Source of the DNA: 43-108 sp001915545
GTDB lineage: Bacteria > Bacteroidota > Bacteroidia > Bacteroidales > Bacteroidaceae
DNA length: 64,000 nt
Assembly (NCBI GenBank): GCA_902491215.1
Contig: CABUGV010000012.1
Span: 1 to 64,000 of the forward strand
Reading direction: 5' to 3'
The notes under the pieces were generated by a model, which worked only from the letters and a program-made list of their open reading frames with translations, searched no databases and was not told where the DNA came from. Both the position numbers and the translations under genes were made by a program. Numbering within the stretch: the stretch's first letter is position 1; each line of letters starts with the position of its first letter. Below are positions 42,834 to 51,937 of the stretch, in pieces.

Positions 42834-45245
42834 ATGAAAAAATCTAGAATAGTATTGTTTAGCTCTATGCTAGGACTGTTTTCGGTTTCCGCATGGAGTA
42901 TGTCAAAAGCCGGGGATTATTCTGCCGGCTTTTATAGCGATTGTGGCATAAGTGAAACATTCCCTGGTGTTTATTCTGTTTCTTCGGCAAACTGCAAGGC
43001 AAAATCTTTGTACAAGAAGAAAGAACAGACTTGTCAGTCTTTCCCTTTGGAAGATGTCAGACTTTTGGATGGTCCTTTTAAGCACGCAATGGAAATGGAT
43101 AGACAGTGGTTGCTTAAGCTTGAATCGGACAGACTGATGAATGGATTCCTTCAGAATGCCGGACTGTCTCCTAAAGCTCCTAAATATGGTGGCTGGGAAG
43201 GTGGTGGATTGGCCGGCCAGACTTTCGGGCATTTTCTTTCGGCATGTTCCATGATGTATGCTTCGACAGGCGATGAAGCTATGAAGAAAATTGTGGATTA
43301 TTGTGTTTCTCAGTTGGATTCTTGCCAGAAAACTTTAGGAACAGGGCTTGTAGCTGGTTTTCCTGATGCTTGCAGACTGTTTGAAGAAATCGGGAAAGGG
43401 GATATCAGAACCAAGGGATTCGATTTGAATGGTTACTATGTTCCATTGTACAACATGCATAAGCTTATGGCTGGCCTTTCTGATGCCTATAGACATGCAC
43501 ATAATGATTTGGCCAAAGATGTTTTGGTATCTCTTGCAAATTATATGTATGGCGTTTTTTCTCCATTATCCGACGCGCAGATTCAGGAAATATTGAAGGC
43601 CGAGCATGGTGGAATAAATGAATCTTTCGCCGAGGTTTATGCTCTGACAAATGATTCTCGCTATTTGGAGCTTTCGGAACGTTTGAATCACAAATATTTG
43701 TTGGATCCTTTGAGCGAACATCGCGATGAACTGGCAGGCAAGCACGCAAACACTCAGATACCTAAGATTGTCGGTGTGGCCCGGCAGTATGAACTTTCAG
43801 GTGATAAAAAACTATTGGATATTGCAGATTTCTTCTGGAATACAGTAGTGGATCATCACACGTATGTCATTGGAGGAAACAGTGAAGCTGAACATTTCGG
43901 AGCTCCTGACCGTACTTACGACAGAATTACGGATAAAACTTGTGAAACGTGTAATTCATACAATATGCTCAAGTTGACCAAACATCTTTTCATGGCTTCT
44001 CCGGATGTCAAAAAGGTTGATTTCTACGAGCGTGTATTGTATAATCATATTCTTGCTTCACAGAATCCTGATGACGGTATGGTTTGCTATATGTCGCCGT
44101 TGGCATCTGGATGCCGAAAAGACTTCTCATCCCCCTTTGATTCTTTCTGGTGTTGTGTCGGAACTGGATTGGAAAACCATTCAAAATATGGGGATTTCAT
44201 ATATAGTACGAATGGCGACAATGATTTGTATATAAATCTGTTTATACCTTCTGTCTTGAATTGGAGAGCTGAAGGTGCACAAGTAACCATGAATACGGAT
44301 TTTCCTAATTCAGGTTCTGTTGCTGTTGATTTAAAGTTGAAGCGCAGTAGAAAATTTGCTGTTAATATCCGCTATCCTTATTGGGCGAAAAAAGGATGTG
44401 ATGTATTTATAAATGGTGAGAAACAAATTGTTTCAAATGCAGGACCCGGCAGTTATCTTAAAATTGAAAGGAAATGGAGTGACGGAGACAGGCTGGAGTT
44501 TGTATATCCTATGTCTTTCTCTTCAGAACAGGCACTAGGTGACAGTACGTTGCGTGCATATCTTTATGGACCAATTGTGCTGGCTCTGCCTTTGAATTCA
44601 GGTGAAGATGTTCCTGTGGTATTGACGGAAATGGTTGACGATGCAGAGTCTGCAATTTTCTTTGATGGAGAAAAAATGCAACTCAAAAGTGCGTGGCCGT
44701 CATCTCATGAAATGAAACCATACTACAAGTCTACCGGAGATAGGACAGTCGTGTATTTCGAACATTATAATCTGGATAAATGGCTGAAAGAATCTGAGGA
44801 TATATTGGCCAAACGAGATAGAGAGAAATGGATGAAGCAACGCACTGTTGCATATTTCCAGCCAGGAGAAATGCAACCGGAGCGCGATTTCTCATTTGAC
44901 GGCAATAACATAGAACTAGGTGATATTTCAGGCAAGAAGTTCAGAAAAGCTGTAAATGGCGGTTCTTTTTCATTTAAGATGCCTGTAAAGCCAGATGTTC
45001 CGATGGATATGATGTGCACATATTGGGGAAATCTAGGCGATATCTATAAGTTCAAGGTTAAGGTGGACGGTGTTCCTGTCGCAACGGTCATAATACATTG
45101 GTGGGGCAACAGCTTCTTCGATAAGGTCTATCATATTCCTTTTGAAGTTACTAAAGGAAAGGATAATGTTCTCGTAGAGTTTGAAGCGATGGATAATACT
45201 TGTGTTGCCGGACCTTTGTTCGGATGCCGTATGTTGATAAGGTGA
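42834..45245 (+). CDS. GH127 (DUF1680) beta-L-arabinofuranosidase-like protein
   Basis: An 803-residue exported enzyme with an (alpha/alpha)6 barrel. It begins the catalytic module with LEDVRLLDGPF. It retains the zinc-thiolate site typical of GH127: E371 and C373 in CETCNSYN, and C440-C441 in FWCCVG, where the first of the pair corresponds to the cysteine nucleophile of HypBA1. Probable substrates are terminal L-arabinofuranose or related sugars in pectin or arabinogalactan. Signal peptide about 1-22. It lies directly after the GH2 gene. Confidence 0.9.
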   Translation: MKKSRIVLFSSMLGLFSVSAWSMSKAGDYSAGFYSDCGISETFPGVYSVSSANCKAKSLYKKKEQTCQSFPLEDVRLLDGPFKHAMEMDRQWLLKLESDRLMNGFLQNAGLSPKAPKYGGWEGGGLAGQTFGHFLSACSMMYASTGDEAMKKIVDYCVSQLDSCQKTLGTGLVAGFPDACRLFEEIGKGDIRTKGFDLNGYYVPLYNMHKLMAGLSDAYRHAHNDLAKDVLVSLANYMYGVFSPLSDAQIQEILKAEHGGINESFAEVYALTNDSRYLELSERLNHKYLLDPLSEHRDELAGKHANTQIPKIVGVARQYELSGDKKLLDIADFFWNTVVDHHTYVIGGNSEAEHFGAPDRTYDRITDKTCETCNSYNMLKLTKHLFMASPDVKKVDFYERVLYNHILASQNPDDGMVCYMSPLASGCRKDFSSPFDSFWCCVGTGLENHSKYGDFIYSTNGDNDLYINLFIPSVLNWRAEGAQVTMNTDFPNSGSVAVDLKLKRSRKFAVNIRYPYWAKKGCDVFINGEKQIVSNAGPGSYLKIERKWSDGDRLEFVYPMSFSSEQALGDSTLRAYLYGPIVLALPLNSGEDVPVVLTEMVDDAESAIFFDGEKMQLKSAWPSSHEMKPYYKSTGDRTVVYFEHYNLDKWLKESEDILAKRDREKWMKQRTVAYFQPGEMQPERDFSFDGNNIELGDISGKKFRKAVNGGSFSFKMPVKPDVPMDMMCTYWGNLGDIYKFKVKVDGVPVATVIIHWWGNSFFDKVYHIPFEVTKGKDNVLVEFEAMDNTCVAGPLFGCRMLIR

Positions 45246-45295
45246 TTATGATTTATGGAATATTGAGTAGCTAGATATTTTTATGGTATGTTTTG

Positions 45296-45345
45296 CCCAT
45301 GCATAAATGACGGATAAAGTCAATTTTTGCATGGGTTTATTTTTG
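45296..45345 (+). terminator. Terminator of the GH2-GH127 unit
   Basis: CCCATGCA at 45296-45303 pairs with TGCATGGG at 45328-45335, followed by a T-rich tract (TTTATTTTTG). The next gene probably has its own promoter: TTTG at 45370-45373 and TACCTTTA at 45391-45398. Confidence 0.78.
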
Positions 45346-45410
45346 CACTTATGTAATAGTAATGATAAATTTGCTGCATATATAGAAAATTACCTTTAAC
45401 AACCTTAACT

Positions 45411-47168
45411 ATGTTCTTTTATAATTTTATTTCTAATGTGGCTGTTTCTAGGCTTGCCACGAGTTTAAAGTTTATATCTGGTAGGTCTTTGTTGGCTTGT
45501 CTGATGATGTTTCTGTCTATATCATGTCTTTATAGTGTAGACCGAAATCACGATGGCTATAATCTGCTTTTTGAAAAGCCTGCTTCAAACTGGAATGAAG
45601 CAATGCCGATAGGCAACGGTTTTATTGGTGCAATGGTGTATGGTGGAGTTTCTCAAGAGAGAATTCAATTTACTGAGCATTCACTATGCACTGGAGACAT
45701 GAAGAAAGTGGGGAATTTCCAGCCGATGGGAGAAATCTTTATAGATTACGGCATAGGAGATTCTTGCAATGATTATTCTCGAAGATTGTCCTTGGATAAG
45801 GCTGTTTGTGATATAAATTATAAAACTTCGTCTTATTCGGTGCACCGTCAGGTCTTTGCCAGTTTTCCAAACAAGGTCGTTGCAGTACGATGTGATGTAG
45901 ATGGACGTCGATTGCCTTCTGTTGCAGTCAGACTTGAATCGTTTCATGCCAATAATGTCGCTTATGCCGGTAATGATGCCTTTTTTGAAGGACGATTCAG
46001 TAATGGATTGCAATATGGTGCGCATGTTCGTGTTGTTCCGGATAATGGCACATCGGTAAAGGCTTGCGATGATCGTCTTGAATTTGAAAACTGCTCAGGT
46101 TTTACATTGCTTTTGTCCGCTTCAACATCTTATGTCCCAGATTATAAGTGCAAATTTTTAGGACAGAATCCGATGTCTGATCTTTTCTCATATATAAATC
46201 GTGCTTCTTCAATGGCTTATGAAGAACTGAAAAGTATCCATGTGGCAGATTTCAGAAATCTTTATGGCAGATGTGACTTGATACTGGAAGACCCGTTTGA
46301 CGGCAGAGAGATTGCAATAGACAAACGAATAGAACGTTACAGAGGTGGAGCAGACGATCCTTGGCTTGAAGCATTGGTGTTTCAATTTGGACGTTATCTT
46401 TTGATCAGTTCTTCACGTGAAGGGGGACTTCCGGCCAATCTGCAGGGACTTTGGAACAAGGAGCGTAAACCGGCTTGGTATTCTCAATATACAACAGACA
46501 TAAATCTTCAGATGAATTATTGGCTTGCTGAGCCGACTGGTCTATCTGAATGCCACATGCAGATGTTGGATTGGATAGAAAACATATCCGAAGTGCAGAA
46601 AATGTCTGACGACCCCCGTTTGTCGACAGATAAGGCCTGGAAAGCATATTCAACTATGAATTTTATGGGAGGTACAAGCGGATGGGCTTTGCATCTTCCT
46701 GGTCCTGCATGGCTTCTCCAGCATTTCTGGCTTCATTACGCCTATGGCGGCGACAAGAAGTTTTTAGAGGAGCGGGCTTATCCGTTGCTTAAGGAAATGG
46801 CTGAGTTCTGGGCAGATAGACTTATAGAGAAAGACGGCTTCTTGATTACCCCAGACGGATGGTCTCCAGAACATGGACCAGGACTTGTTGAAGGAGACAG
46901 AACTCCTCGTCCGGGAGTGTCCTATGATCAGGAAATAGTATATGATTTATTTACAAACTATATTTCTGCTTCTGAGATTCTTGGAAAGGATTCTGTTTTC
47001 AGAAATCGTATAATCTCAGTAAGAGAACATCTGTTGTGGCCTCGCATTGGCAAGTGGGGGCAGCTGCAGGAATGGATGGAAGATTTAGATTCTCCTAAAG
47101 ATCATCATAGACACTTGTCTCATCTCTTTCCTGACTTCGTCAACGCGTACCCCAAAATTCATCAGTGA
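45411..47168 (+). pseudogene. GH95 alpha-L-fucosidase/galactosidase, 3' truncated by an IS element
   Basis: The first 573 codons encode a GH95 enzyme. It has an N-terminal region beginning EKPASNWNEAMPIGNG, then the barrel with LPANLQGLWNK and TTDINLQMNYW, the general-acid region TPDGWSPEHG (E487) and the start of HHRHLSHLF. At 47127-47130 the reading frame enters the terminal repeat of an insertion sequence, adds about twelve foreign residues and stops. Typical GH95 enzymes have about 780-820 residues, so roughly 200 are lost, including part of the active site. Only 123 bp separate the other IS end from the next gene, so the remainder is not there. Probably inactive. Confidence 0.88.
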
Positions 47169-48696
47169 ATAATGGAGCAATTCGTTGATGACGTTTCATC
47201 AGCATAGTCCTGTTGATTGTCTGCTTGTTCTGAGGCAATGTAATCTGTATAGTCACTATAGTTTTAGCAAGTTCGAGCACCTTTTCTACACTCATATTTA
47301 TGCCGGACAGTTTCAGCAGACGTTCCAATTCCTTGTAAACTTTCAAGGCCACAAAGCAGATACAGACATGGGCTTCTATTCTGCGCCTGGTGAAGTGGAA
47401 CATCGGACGTATCTCTATCTTTGATTTTGATATGCGGAAGGCCCTTTCAACATGCCACAGGTTATGGTAGGCTGCATATACGTCATTGACGGGTATATTC
47501 GTATTGGTAAGGTATCCTTTGAGACCATCCCATTTCGCATCTTTCTCCAGCTTCTCGTAATTGATGGTCACTTTCACATCTCCTTCCATTTTCAGGAACT
47601 TGTTGTATCCGCGCTTGTTGATATTGTCTTTGGTAAGCGTACCTCTGCGGTATGCCTTCTCCAGACGGCGTATCCCTTTCTCCCGGTTGTAAGCATCCTT
47701 TCGGGCACGGTCTTCCGTATATCCGACCAACAACCTCTGTCCGTTGCCTTTATCGTATTCAACCATCCGGCAGTCTGTCTTAGGCTGCTCCAGTATCCAT
47801 TCCTGTATCTTCCTGCTCTCGTTCTTGATTTTCGCACCGATGATATACTTGTAACCGTTTGCTTCAAGTTCGGCTATATTATCGTTGTTCATCAACCCTG
47901 AGTCAGCCACCACGATAAAATCTTCCAGCTCATATTTCCGGACAAATTCCGTCACTACCGGAAGCATCGTGTGTCCCTCGTACTTGTTGCCCTCATGAAT
48001 GCAATACGCAAGCGGACAGCCGCCAATGCTGACCAGCAGTCCCAATATGATCTGAGGGTTCCGGTGACGTCCTTCCTTGGAGAAACCTGTTTTGCGAAGC
48101 TCGTCTTCATAGTCCGCTTCAAAATAGAGTGTGGTGACATCATAAAACAGCACACCGATATGACCGCCTAAAATTTTCTTTGTGTGAAGGACGCTTATGT
48201 CCTGAACTATCTTATGTTGATTATCGCTCAGCTTGTCCAAATAACGATAGATCTTCGACAGGCTGACATCTTCGTCAAAATGATTCTTCAGGTACTCCAC
48301 TGTGGCAGCCTTGCTTGCAGGATAAGACAGGCGGGCTTTTACAAGTTTGCGGAACACATCATAATCTATCCTGTTGAATCCCACGCTGTCAAAGACACGG
48401 TCAAGTATCAGGTCCGCTCCATTGATGGAGATGTTGGTTATGCACGAAAGCATCTGTTCGGCATTCAGAAGCTCCTCCTCGCACTTCTGGCGCTCCTCAC
48501 CGAAAAGATCCAGTCGTGGATGGCGGCGTTCCAGTTCCGCATCTATCCATTTGTGTCCTTTCGCTACCAGAGAATCTATTTCTTCTTGATTACGCGCTAT
48601 ACCGATAGTGGCAAGTTCCTTATAACAACCTGAAATCTTTTCAGCTACAACGATACTTACAGTTCCTGACCGATTCTTTTTTCGCCTGATAAACAT
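47140..48696 (-). CDS. IS4-superfamily (IS1634-like) transposase
   Basis: A 518-residue DDE transposase. Candidate catalytic residues are the Asp in FYDVTTLYFE, the Asp in VVADSGLMN and the Glu in LWHVERAFRISKSK, the last in the typical Y-R-E-K-like setting of the IS4 superfamily. The stop codon lies inside the left terminal repeat. The frame is intact, so the element may be active. The start (48696) lies 10 nt after a hairpin in the leader. Confidence 0.88.
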   Translation of the reverse strand: MFIRRKKNRSGTVSIVVAEKISGCYKELATIGIARNQEEIDSLVAKGHKWIDAELERRHPRLDLFGEERQKCEEELLNAEQMLSCITNISINGADLILDRVFDSVGFNRIDYDVFRKLVKARLSYPASKAATVEYLKNHFDEDVSLSKIYRYLDKLSDNQHKIVQDISVLHTKKILGGHIGVLFYDVTTLYFEADYEDELRKTGFSKEGRHRNPQIILGLLVSIGGCPLAYCIHEGNKYEGHTMLPVVTEFVRKYELEDFIVVADSGLMNNDNIAELEANGYKYIIGAKIKNESRKIQEWILEQPKTDCRMVEYDKGNGQRLLVGYTEDRARKDAYNREKGIRRLEKAYRRGTLTKDNINKRGYNKFLKMEGDVKVTINYEKLEKDAKWDGLKGYLTNTNIPVNDVYAAYHNLWHVERAFRISKSKIEIRPMFHFTRRRIEAHVCICFVALKVYKELERLLKLSGINMSVEKVLELAKTIVTIQITLPQNKQTINRTMLMKRHQRIAPLFTDEFWGTR

Positions 48697-48706
48697 ACAA
48701 AAAATG

Positions 48707-48741
48707 CTTTGCGTACCCCAAAATCAGGGTACGCAAAGTTA
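48707..48741 (-). promoter_or_regulatory. IS leader hairpin and -7 box
   Basis: CTTTGCGTACCC at 48707-48718 pairs perfectly with 48727-48738 around an 8-nt loop. On the minus strand TAACTTTG (48741-48734) is a perfect TAnnTTTG -7 box and partly overlaps the stem. Transcripts entering from outside the element would fold the whole hairpin just ahead of the start codon. Transcripts from this promoter would lack the first arm. This resembles protection against read-through activation known from other IS elements; inferred. Confidence 0.55.
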
Positions 48742-48925
48742 CAAAACGTTATTTATCAAGATATTATAAAATTAATATTTTTATAGTGACGAAGTCAGGA
48801 AAATACGGATACTTGTCAATTGTGCCATGACAGATTCGTATAATATGCCTATTTATTCTTCTTATGCAGAGATGAACGGTGGCCAGCCGGTGCTTTTGTT
48901 GTCGGGTACGTCCATGTCGGACGCA

Positions 48926-50215
48926 TCATTTAATTGTGAATCTGACTCCAAACCTCATGTTGAAATTGAGAGGTTTGTCTTTGTATATGTTTTCAATAGG
49001 TGCATTGTTCTTGAAAAAATAGCTGGCTCCAGGCTCAGCATATATGCCGACGGCATCTGTTATGTTGTATTGGACTCCTGCCGATGCATTTACAGACCAC
49101 TGCGGTTCGTCAATGCTGATGTTTTCACTCTTAGACGATTCTTTCTTGTTTGCCAATATGTATTCGGTTTCTGCTTCTCCATGGACACATTTTTCTATAG
49201 CTCCTCCAGCAGACAGATACAGATTCCATCTCTTGTTTCTCCAGATGGAGTAGGAGCCTTTGAGCGATAGTCCCAGATAGTGAAGCCGCTGTTCTGTTTC
49301 ATACCTGTAGTTTTCGCTTCCAGATACCATTTCCGATGAGAGATATGTATATTCCAGGCCGCCTTCAATTCCAAATCTGTCATTGAAGTCATATTTCAGT
49401 GCCACGCCGGCTCTGATAGGGAATTTGTGCTTTATTTTTGTATGGGTGGCTATATTCCTGTTGTACAAAAGTATGTCTGTCATCGGATCTTCTCCCCATA
49501 CGGCATTATCAGGGATTTTTGTAGGTTTTGAACCGATCATAAGTTCTCCGTATCCATCATGTGAATTTTTCTGATCCGGAAGTTTGGATGCCGACAGACT
49601 TATGTGCAATCCTCTGTTTTTATGCGAAGGGACTATTTTGTTTATAGCCAGCAGTTGGTTGTCTGGATATTGTCTTATTCGTTTGTCCTGCCTGCTGTCT
49701 TTGGTGTCGCTGTTCTTGATTTCCTTTTCTTCTTTATAATTGTTTTCTGTTGTATTTTCAGCTTTCGGATTTTCCTGAACGTCTGATGTATTAGGCGCTT
49801 TTTCTTCAGGTACGTTTGTTTGTTTGCTTTCAGACTTTGCCGGTTCTTTTATAGCGCTTTGGGCAAGAAGAGTCGGGCTGTCCGTTTCTTTGAGCGGTTT
49901 GTGCAAGTCTTCTTTGACGGTTTCTTTTATAGGATTAGAATGTGAGGCCGTATTACGGTCTGCATTCATCTGCAGACTAGTCGTTTCCGGTACCGTCTTG
50001 AACAGTTGCGTAACAGCCAATAGGATGGCACACGCTGCTGCGACGGCCGCTGCGGCCGGCTTGTACCACTTGATGACTTTCTGCGGGTGCTGCTTCTGTT
50101 GGTTGTCCTTTTCTGCATCCAAACGTGCCTCAATCTGTTCCCACAGTCCTTCAGGAGCAGGTTCCTGATAGTCTTCGAATTTGCGCTTTATTTCATTGTT
50201 CCAGCTTTCTTTCAT
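48926..50215 (-). CDS. Anti-sigma-like membrane protein with C-terminal beta-barrel-like domain
   Basis: A 429-residue protein. Residues 1-~45 are a cytosolic anti-sigma-like segment (FEDYQEPAPEGLWEQIEARL), followed by one membrane segment (about 53-70). A long, low-complexity Lys/Glu/Asn linker comes next (about 75-190). The C-terminal ~200 residues form beta-strands of the outer-membrane beta-barrel type, ending in an alternating strand with phenylalanine (FNMRFGVRFTIK). The gene starts 3 bp after the ECF sigma gene, which implies it controls that factor. The barrel-like end could sense the envelope. Confidence 0.8.
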   Translation of the reverse strand: MKESWNNEIKRKFEDYQEPAPEGLWEQIEARLDAEKDNQQKQHPQKVIKWYKPAAAAVAAACAILLAVTQLFKTVPETTSLQMNADRNTASHSNPIKETVKEDLHKPLKETDSPTLLAQSAIKEPAKSESKQTNVPEEKAPNTSDVQENPKAENTTENNYKEEKEIKNSDTKDSRQDKRIRQYPDNQLLAINKIVPSHKNRGLHISLSASKLPDQKNSHDGYGELMIGSKPTKIPDNAVWGEDPMTDILLYNRNIATHTKIKHKFPIRAGVALKYDFNDRFGIEGGLEYTYLSSEMVSGSENYRYETEQRLHYLGLSLKGSYSIWRNKRWNLYLSAGGAIEKCVHGEAETEYILANKKESSKSENISIDEPQWSVNASAGVQYNITDAVGIYAEPGASYFFKNNAPIENIYKDKPLNFNMRFGVRFTIK

Positions 50216-50218
50216 TTT

Positions 50219-50794
50219 TCAGTAGTTAGTTGACTTATATTCTTGAATCATTTTTGCCAGTAATGCTTTTGCTCTGTGCAGCTGCGAGGCCGAACTGCTT
50301 TCTTTCAAATTAAGCATTTCTGCAATTTCCTTATGGCTTTTGCCTTCAAAAACATATAGGTTGAATACAGTCCTGTATCCTGTGGGGAGCTTTCGTATCA
50401 TAGCTTGAATGGCCCGCACAGGAATGTCACCTGTGTCGGGCCCTTCGTCATCATCATTATCATCTATAGTGTCAGGAATGTCAGATTCGTATTGCACGAT
50501 GGCAAGTTTCTCTTTTTTGTTGAGTAGAGTAAGGGATTCATTTACGGCAATTTTTGACATCCATGCTTTCAGCGAACCATCGCCTTTATAGCAGAATTTG
50601 TCGATGGAGCTGAATATCTTAATGAAACTTTCCTGCAATACGTCTCTGACATCCTCATCGCATGCTATATAGCGGGAACACACAGCGTTGAGATAGCCGG
50701 AATAGTGACAATAGAGCTCTTTCATGGCTTTCTTGTCTCCATGTCTGATTTGTTCCAGCAATGTTGTTTCTGGATCATTTCCGCTGTATAGCAT
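50219..50794 (-). CDS. ECF-family RNA polymerase sigma factor
   Basis: A 191-residue sigma-70-like factor. Region 2 (about 25-95) has VRDVLQESFIKIF and region 4 (about 125-185) has LPTGYRTVFNLYVFEGKSHKEIAEML. The linker is acidic (DDNDDDEGPD). It lies 9 bp after the DUF4840 fragment and just before its presumed anti-sigma factor, in a tight operon. A motif shared by the promoters of the neighbouring lipoprotein genes may be its target site. Confidence 0.93.
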   Translation of the reverse strand: MLYSGNDPETTLLEQIRHGDKKAMKELYCHYSGYLNAVCSRYIACDEDVRDVLQESFIKIFSSIDKFCYKGDGSLKAWMSKIAVNESLTLLNKKEKLAIVQYESDIPDTIDDNDDDEGPDTGDIPVRAIQAMIRKLPTGYRTVFNLYVFEGKSHKEIAEMLNLKESSSASQLHRAKALLAKMIQEYKSTNY

Positions 50795-50803
50795 ATTGTT
50801 ATA

Positions 50804-51220
50804 TTATTCTACAGTTTTTTTGCAAGGTAAGAATGTGAATTCTGTCGGTTTGAATGTCTCTGACTTTACTGCATCGATCTTGACGCTGTCGGCTGTGATT
50901 GAGAATGTCAGTGTGCTGTCTGCAGGGTTGTATGTTCCTGCTGCATCCTGATTGAAGAATACCTCAATGTTCTGCTTGGTGCCTTCTACGTCAATTTCGA
51001 AGTTCATTGTCTGAGGAGCTATGGCGAGTGCAACGTCCGGATTGTTGAATTCTGTATCGTAGTTCATTGTGCAAACCACTTTGCCGGCAGATTCTATAGC
51101 TCCGTCGATAGCTGATTCTTCAAGTAGCTGGCTTACTATGTTTCTAAGTGGAAAGCCGTTGATGAACATCTGTTCGCCTACTTCTACTTCGACTGAGTCT
51201 GTTGCGCCTTCTGACGACAT
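50804..51220 (-). pseudogene. Second DUF4840-like domain, separated by an in-frame TGA
   Basis: A 138-residue reading frame without a signal peptide that aligns over its whole length with the upstream lipoprotein domain (GFPLRNIV with DFPLNEIV; SVKIDAVKSETFKPTEFTF with GVTLDGAEVESFTPMDFIV). It is in the same frame as the upstream gene and is separated from it only by the TGA at 51224-51226. The homology begins before the stop (PGKYF with IGEYS). The two therefore look like one former tandem-domain lipoprotein. It may be re-initiated at ATG 51220, read through, or not made. Confidence 0.7.
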
Positions 51221-51223
51221 CTC

Positions 51224-51823
51224 TCAGAAGTATTTGCCCGGTACTTCATCTTCGCTGTCGTCCTTGCTTTTTGAAACTGAGTTTACGATGAAATCCATTG
51301 GAGTGAATGATTCAACCTCTGCACCGTCGAGTGTTACGCCTTCTGCCTTCAGAGACATTGAGAGGCTCTGACTCTTGGTGTTGTAGAGAGCTGAGGCTTC
51401 AGATGCAAATGCAACCTTCACTTCCTTTGTCTGTCCTCCGACTTCGAATTCGAACGAAAGGGTGTCGGCCGACAGCGACATGTATACATTCTTGCCTACT
51501 ACTTCAGCTGTATAGTTTATGTTGTATGTGATGTCAGAAAGTGAAGATGTTGCTTCGTCTGCTTCTTCTTCAGATACTATAGATTCAACAATTTCGTTTA
51601 GCGGGAAATCTTCTATCGAAATCTTCTGGTTGTCTACAGCAATGTCAACTGTATCGTTGTTGCCGTTGACTGCCATTACTGCATCGCTGTATTCACCTAT
51701 GACGTCGTAGACGCTGGCCGGTGTACCGCCGTTTCCGTCGTCCTCGTTGCATGATGTGATTGCAAATGTAGTCAAACCTAATAATACTGCTGTTGCGCTT
51801 TTGTACAAATTAATAGTTTTCAT
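51224..51823 (-). CDS. DUF4840-like lipoprotein, first domain
   Basis: A 199-residue lipoprotein with a signal peptide ending at lipobox ITSC (about residue 25), then an acidic linker and one beta-rich DUF4840-type domain (VYDVIGEYSDAVM ... FTPMDFIVNSV). Function unknown; such proteins are surface or periplasmic lipoproteins in Bacteroidales. It heads the operon with the ECF sigma factor. The frame ends at TGA 51224-51226, in the middle of what aligns as the start of a second copy of the domain. Confidence 0.8.
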   Translation of the reverse strand: MKTINLYKSATAVLLGLTTFAITSCNEDDGNGGTPASVYDVIGEYSDAVMAVNGNNDTVDIAVDNQKISIEDFPLNEIVESIVSEEEADEATSSLSDITYNINYTAEVVGKNVYMSLSADTLSFEFEVGGQTKEVKVAFASEASALYNTKSQSLSMSLKAEGVTLDGAEVESFTPMDFIVNSVSKSKDDSEDEVPGKYF

Positions 51824-51897
51824 CGTTTCTTGTTTGTTTTCTGTTTTGAGTTATAAATATTTGTTTTTTGAGCGCTCATTAGTATAAATCGAGTTTA

Positions 51898-51913
51898 TTG
51901 CAAACCTTGCATC
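51898..51913 (-). promoter_or_regulatory. Candidate ECF promoter motif, copy 1
   Basis: On the minus strand GATGCAAGGTTTGCAA lies 75 nt before the DUF4840 start. Copy 2 is upstream of the NigD-like gene with one inserted base. About 15 bp after AAGGTT, both have CTC(G)ATTTA, a possible -10 element. A primary-sigma box is not evident here. This operon contains an ECF sigma gene, so autoregulation is plausible. Confidence 0.55.
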
Positions 51914-51937
51914 AATTGTGTCTTATTTAACTTTCTT

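Larger units (their letters stand above)
47130..48799 (-). mobile_element. Insertion sequence, IS4 superfamily (IS1634-like)
   Basis: Terminal inverted repeats CCTGACTTCGTCA at 47130-47142 and its reverse complement at 48787-48799 delimit a 1.67-kb element. The match extends three more A/T bases on each side, so the true ends may be 47127 and 48802. One transposase gene fills it. The 14-mer GCGTACCCCAAAAT occurs just inside both ends in the same orientation (47145-47158 and 48711-48724). No clear longer target duplication can be seen. Confidence 0.85.

Noticed and set aside
47452..47901. Plus-strand frame inside the insertion sequence
   Set aside because: Opposite an intact transposase with catalytic motifs; no independent support.
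48827..49270. Plus-strand frame after the IS as the remainder of GH95
   Set aside because: Its sequence has no GH95 similarity and most of it is opposite the anti-sigma/barrel gene.
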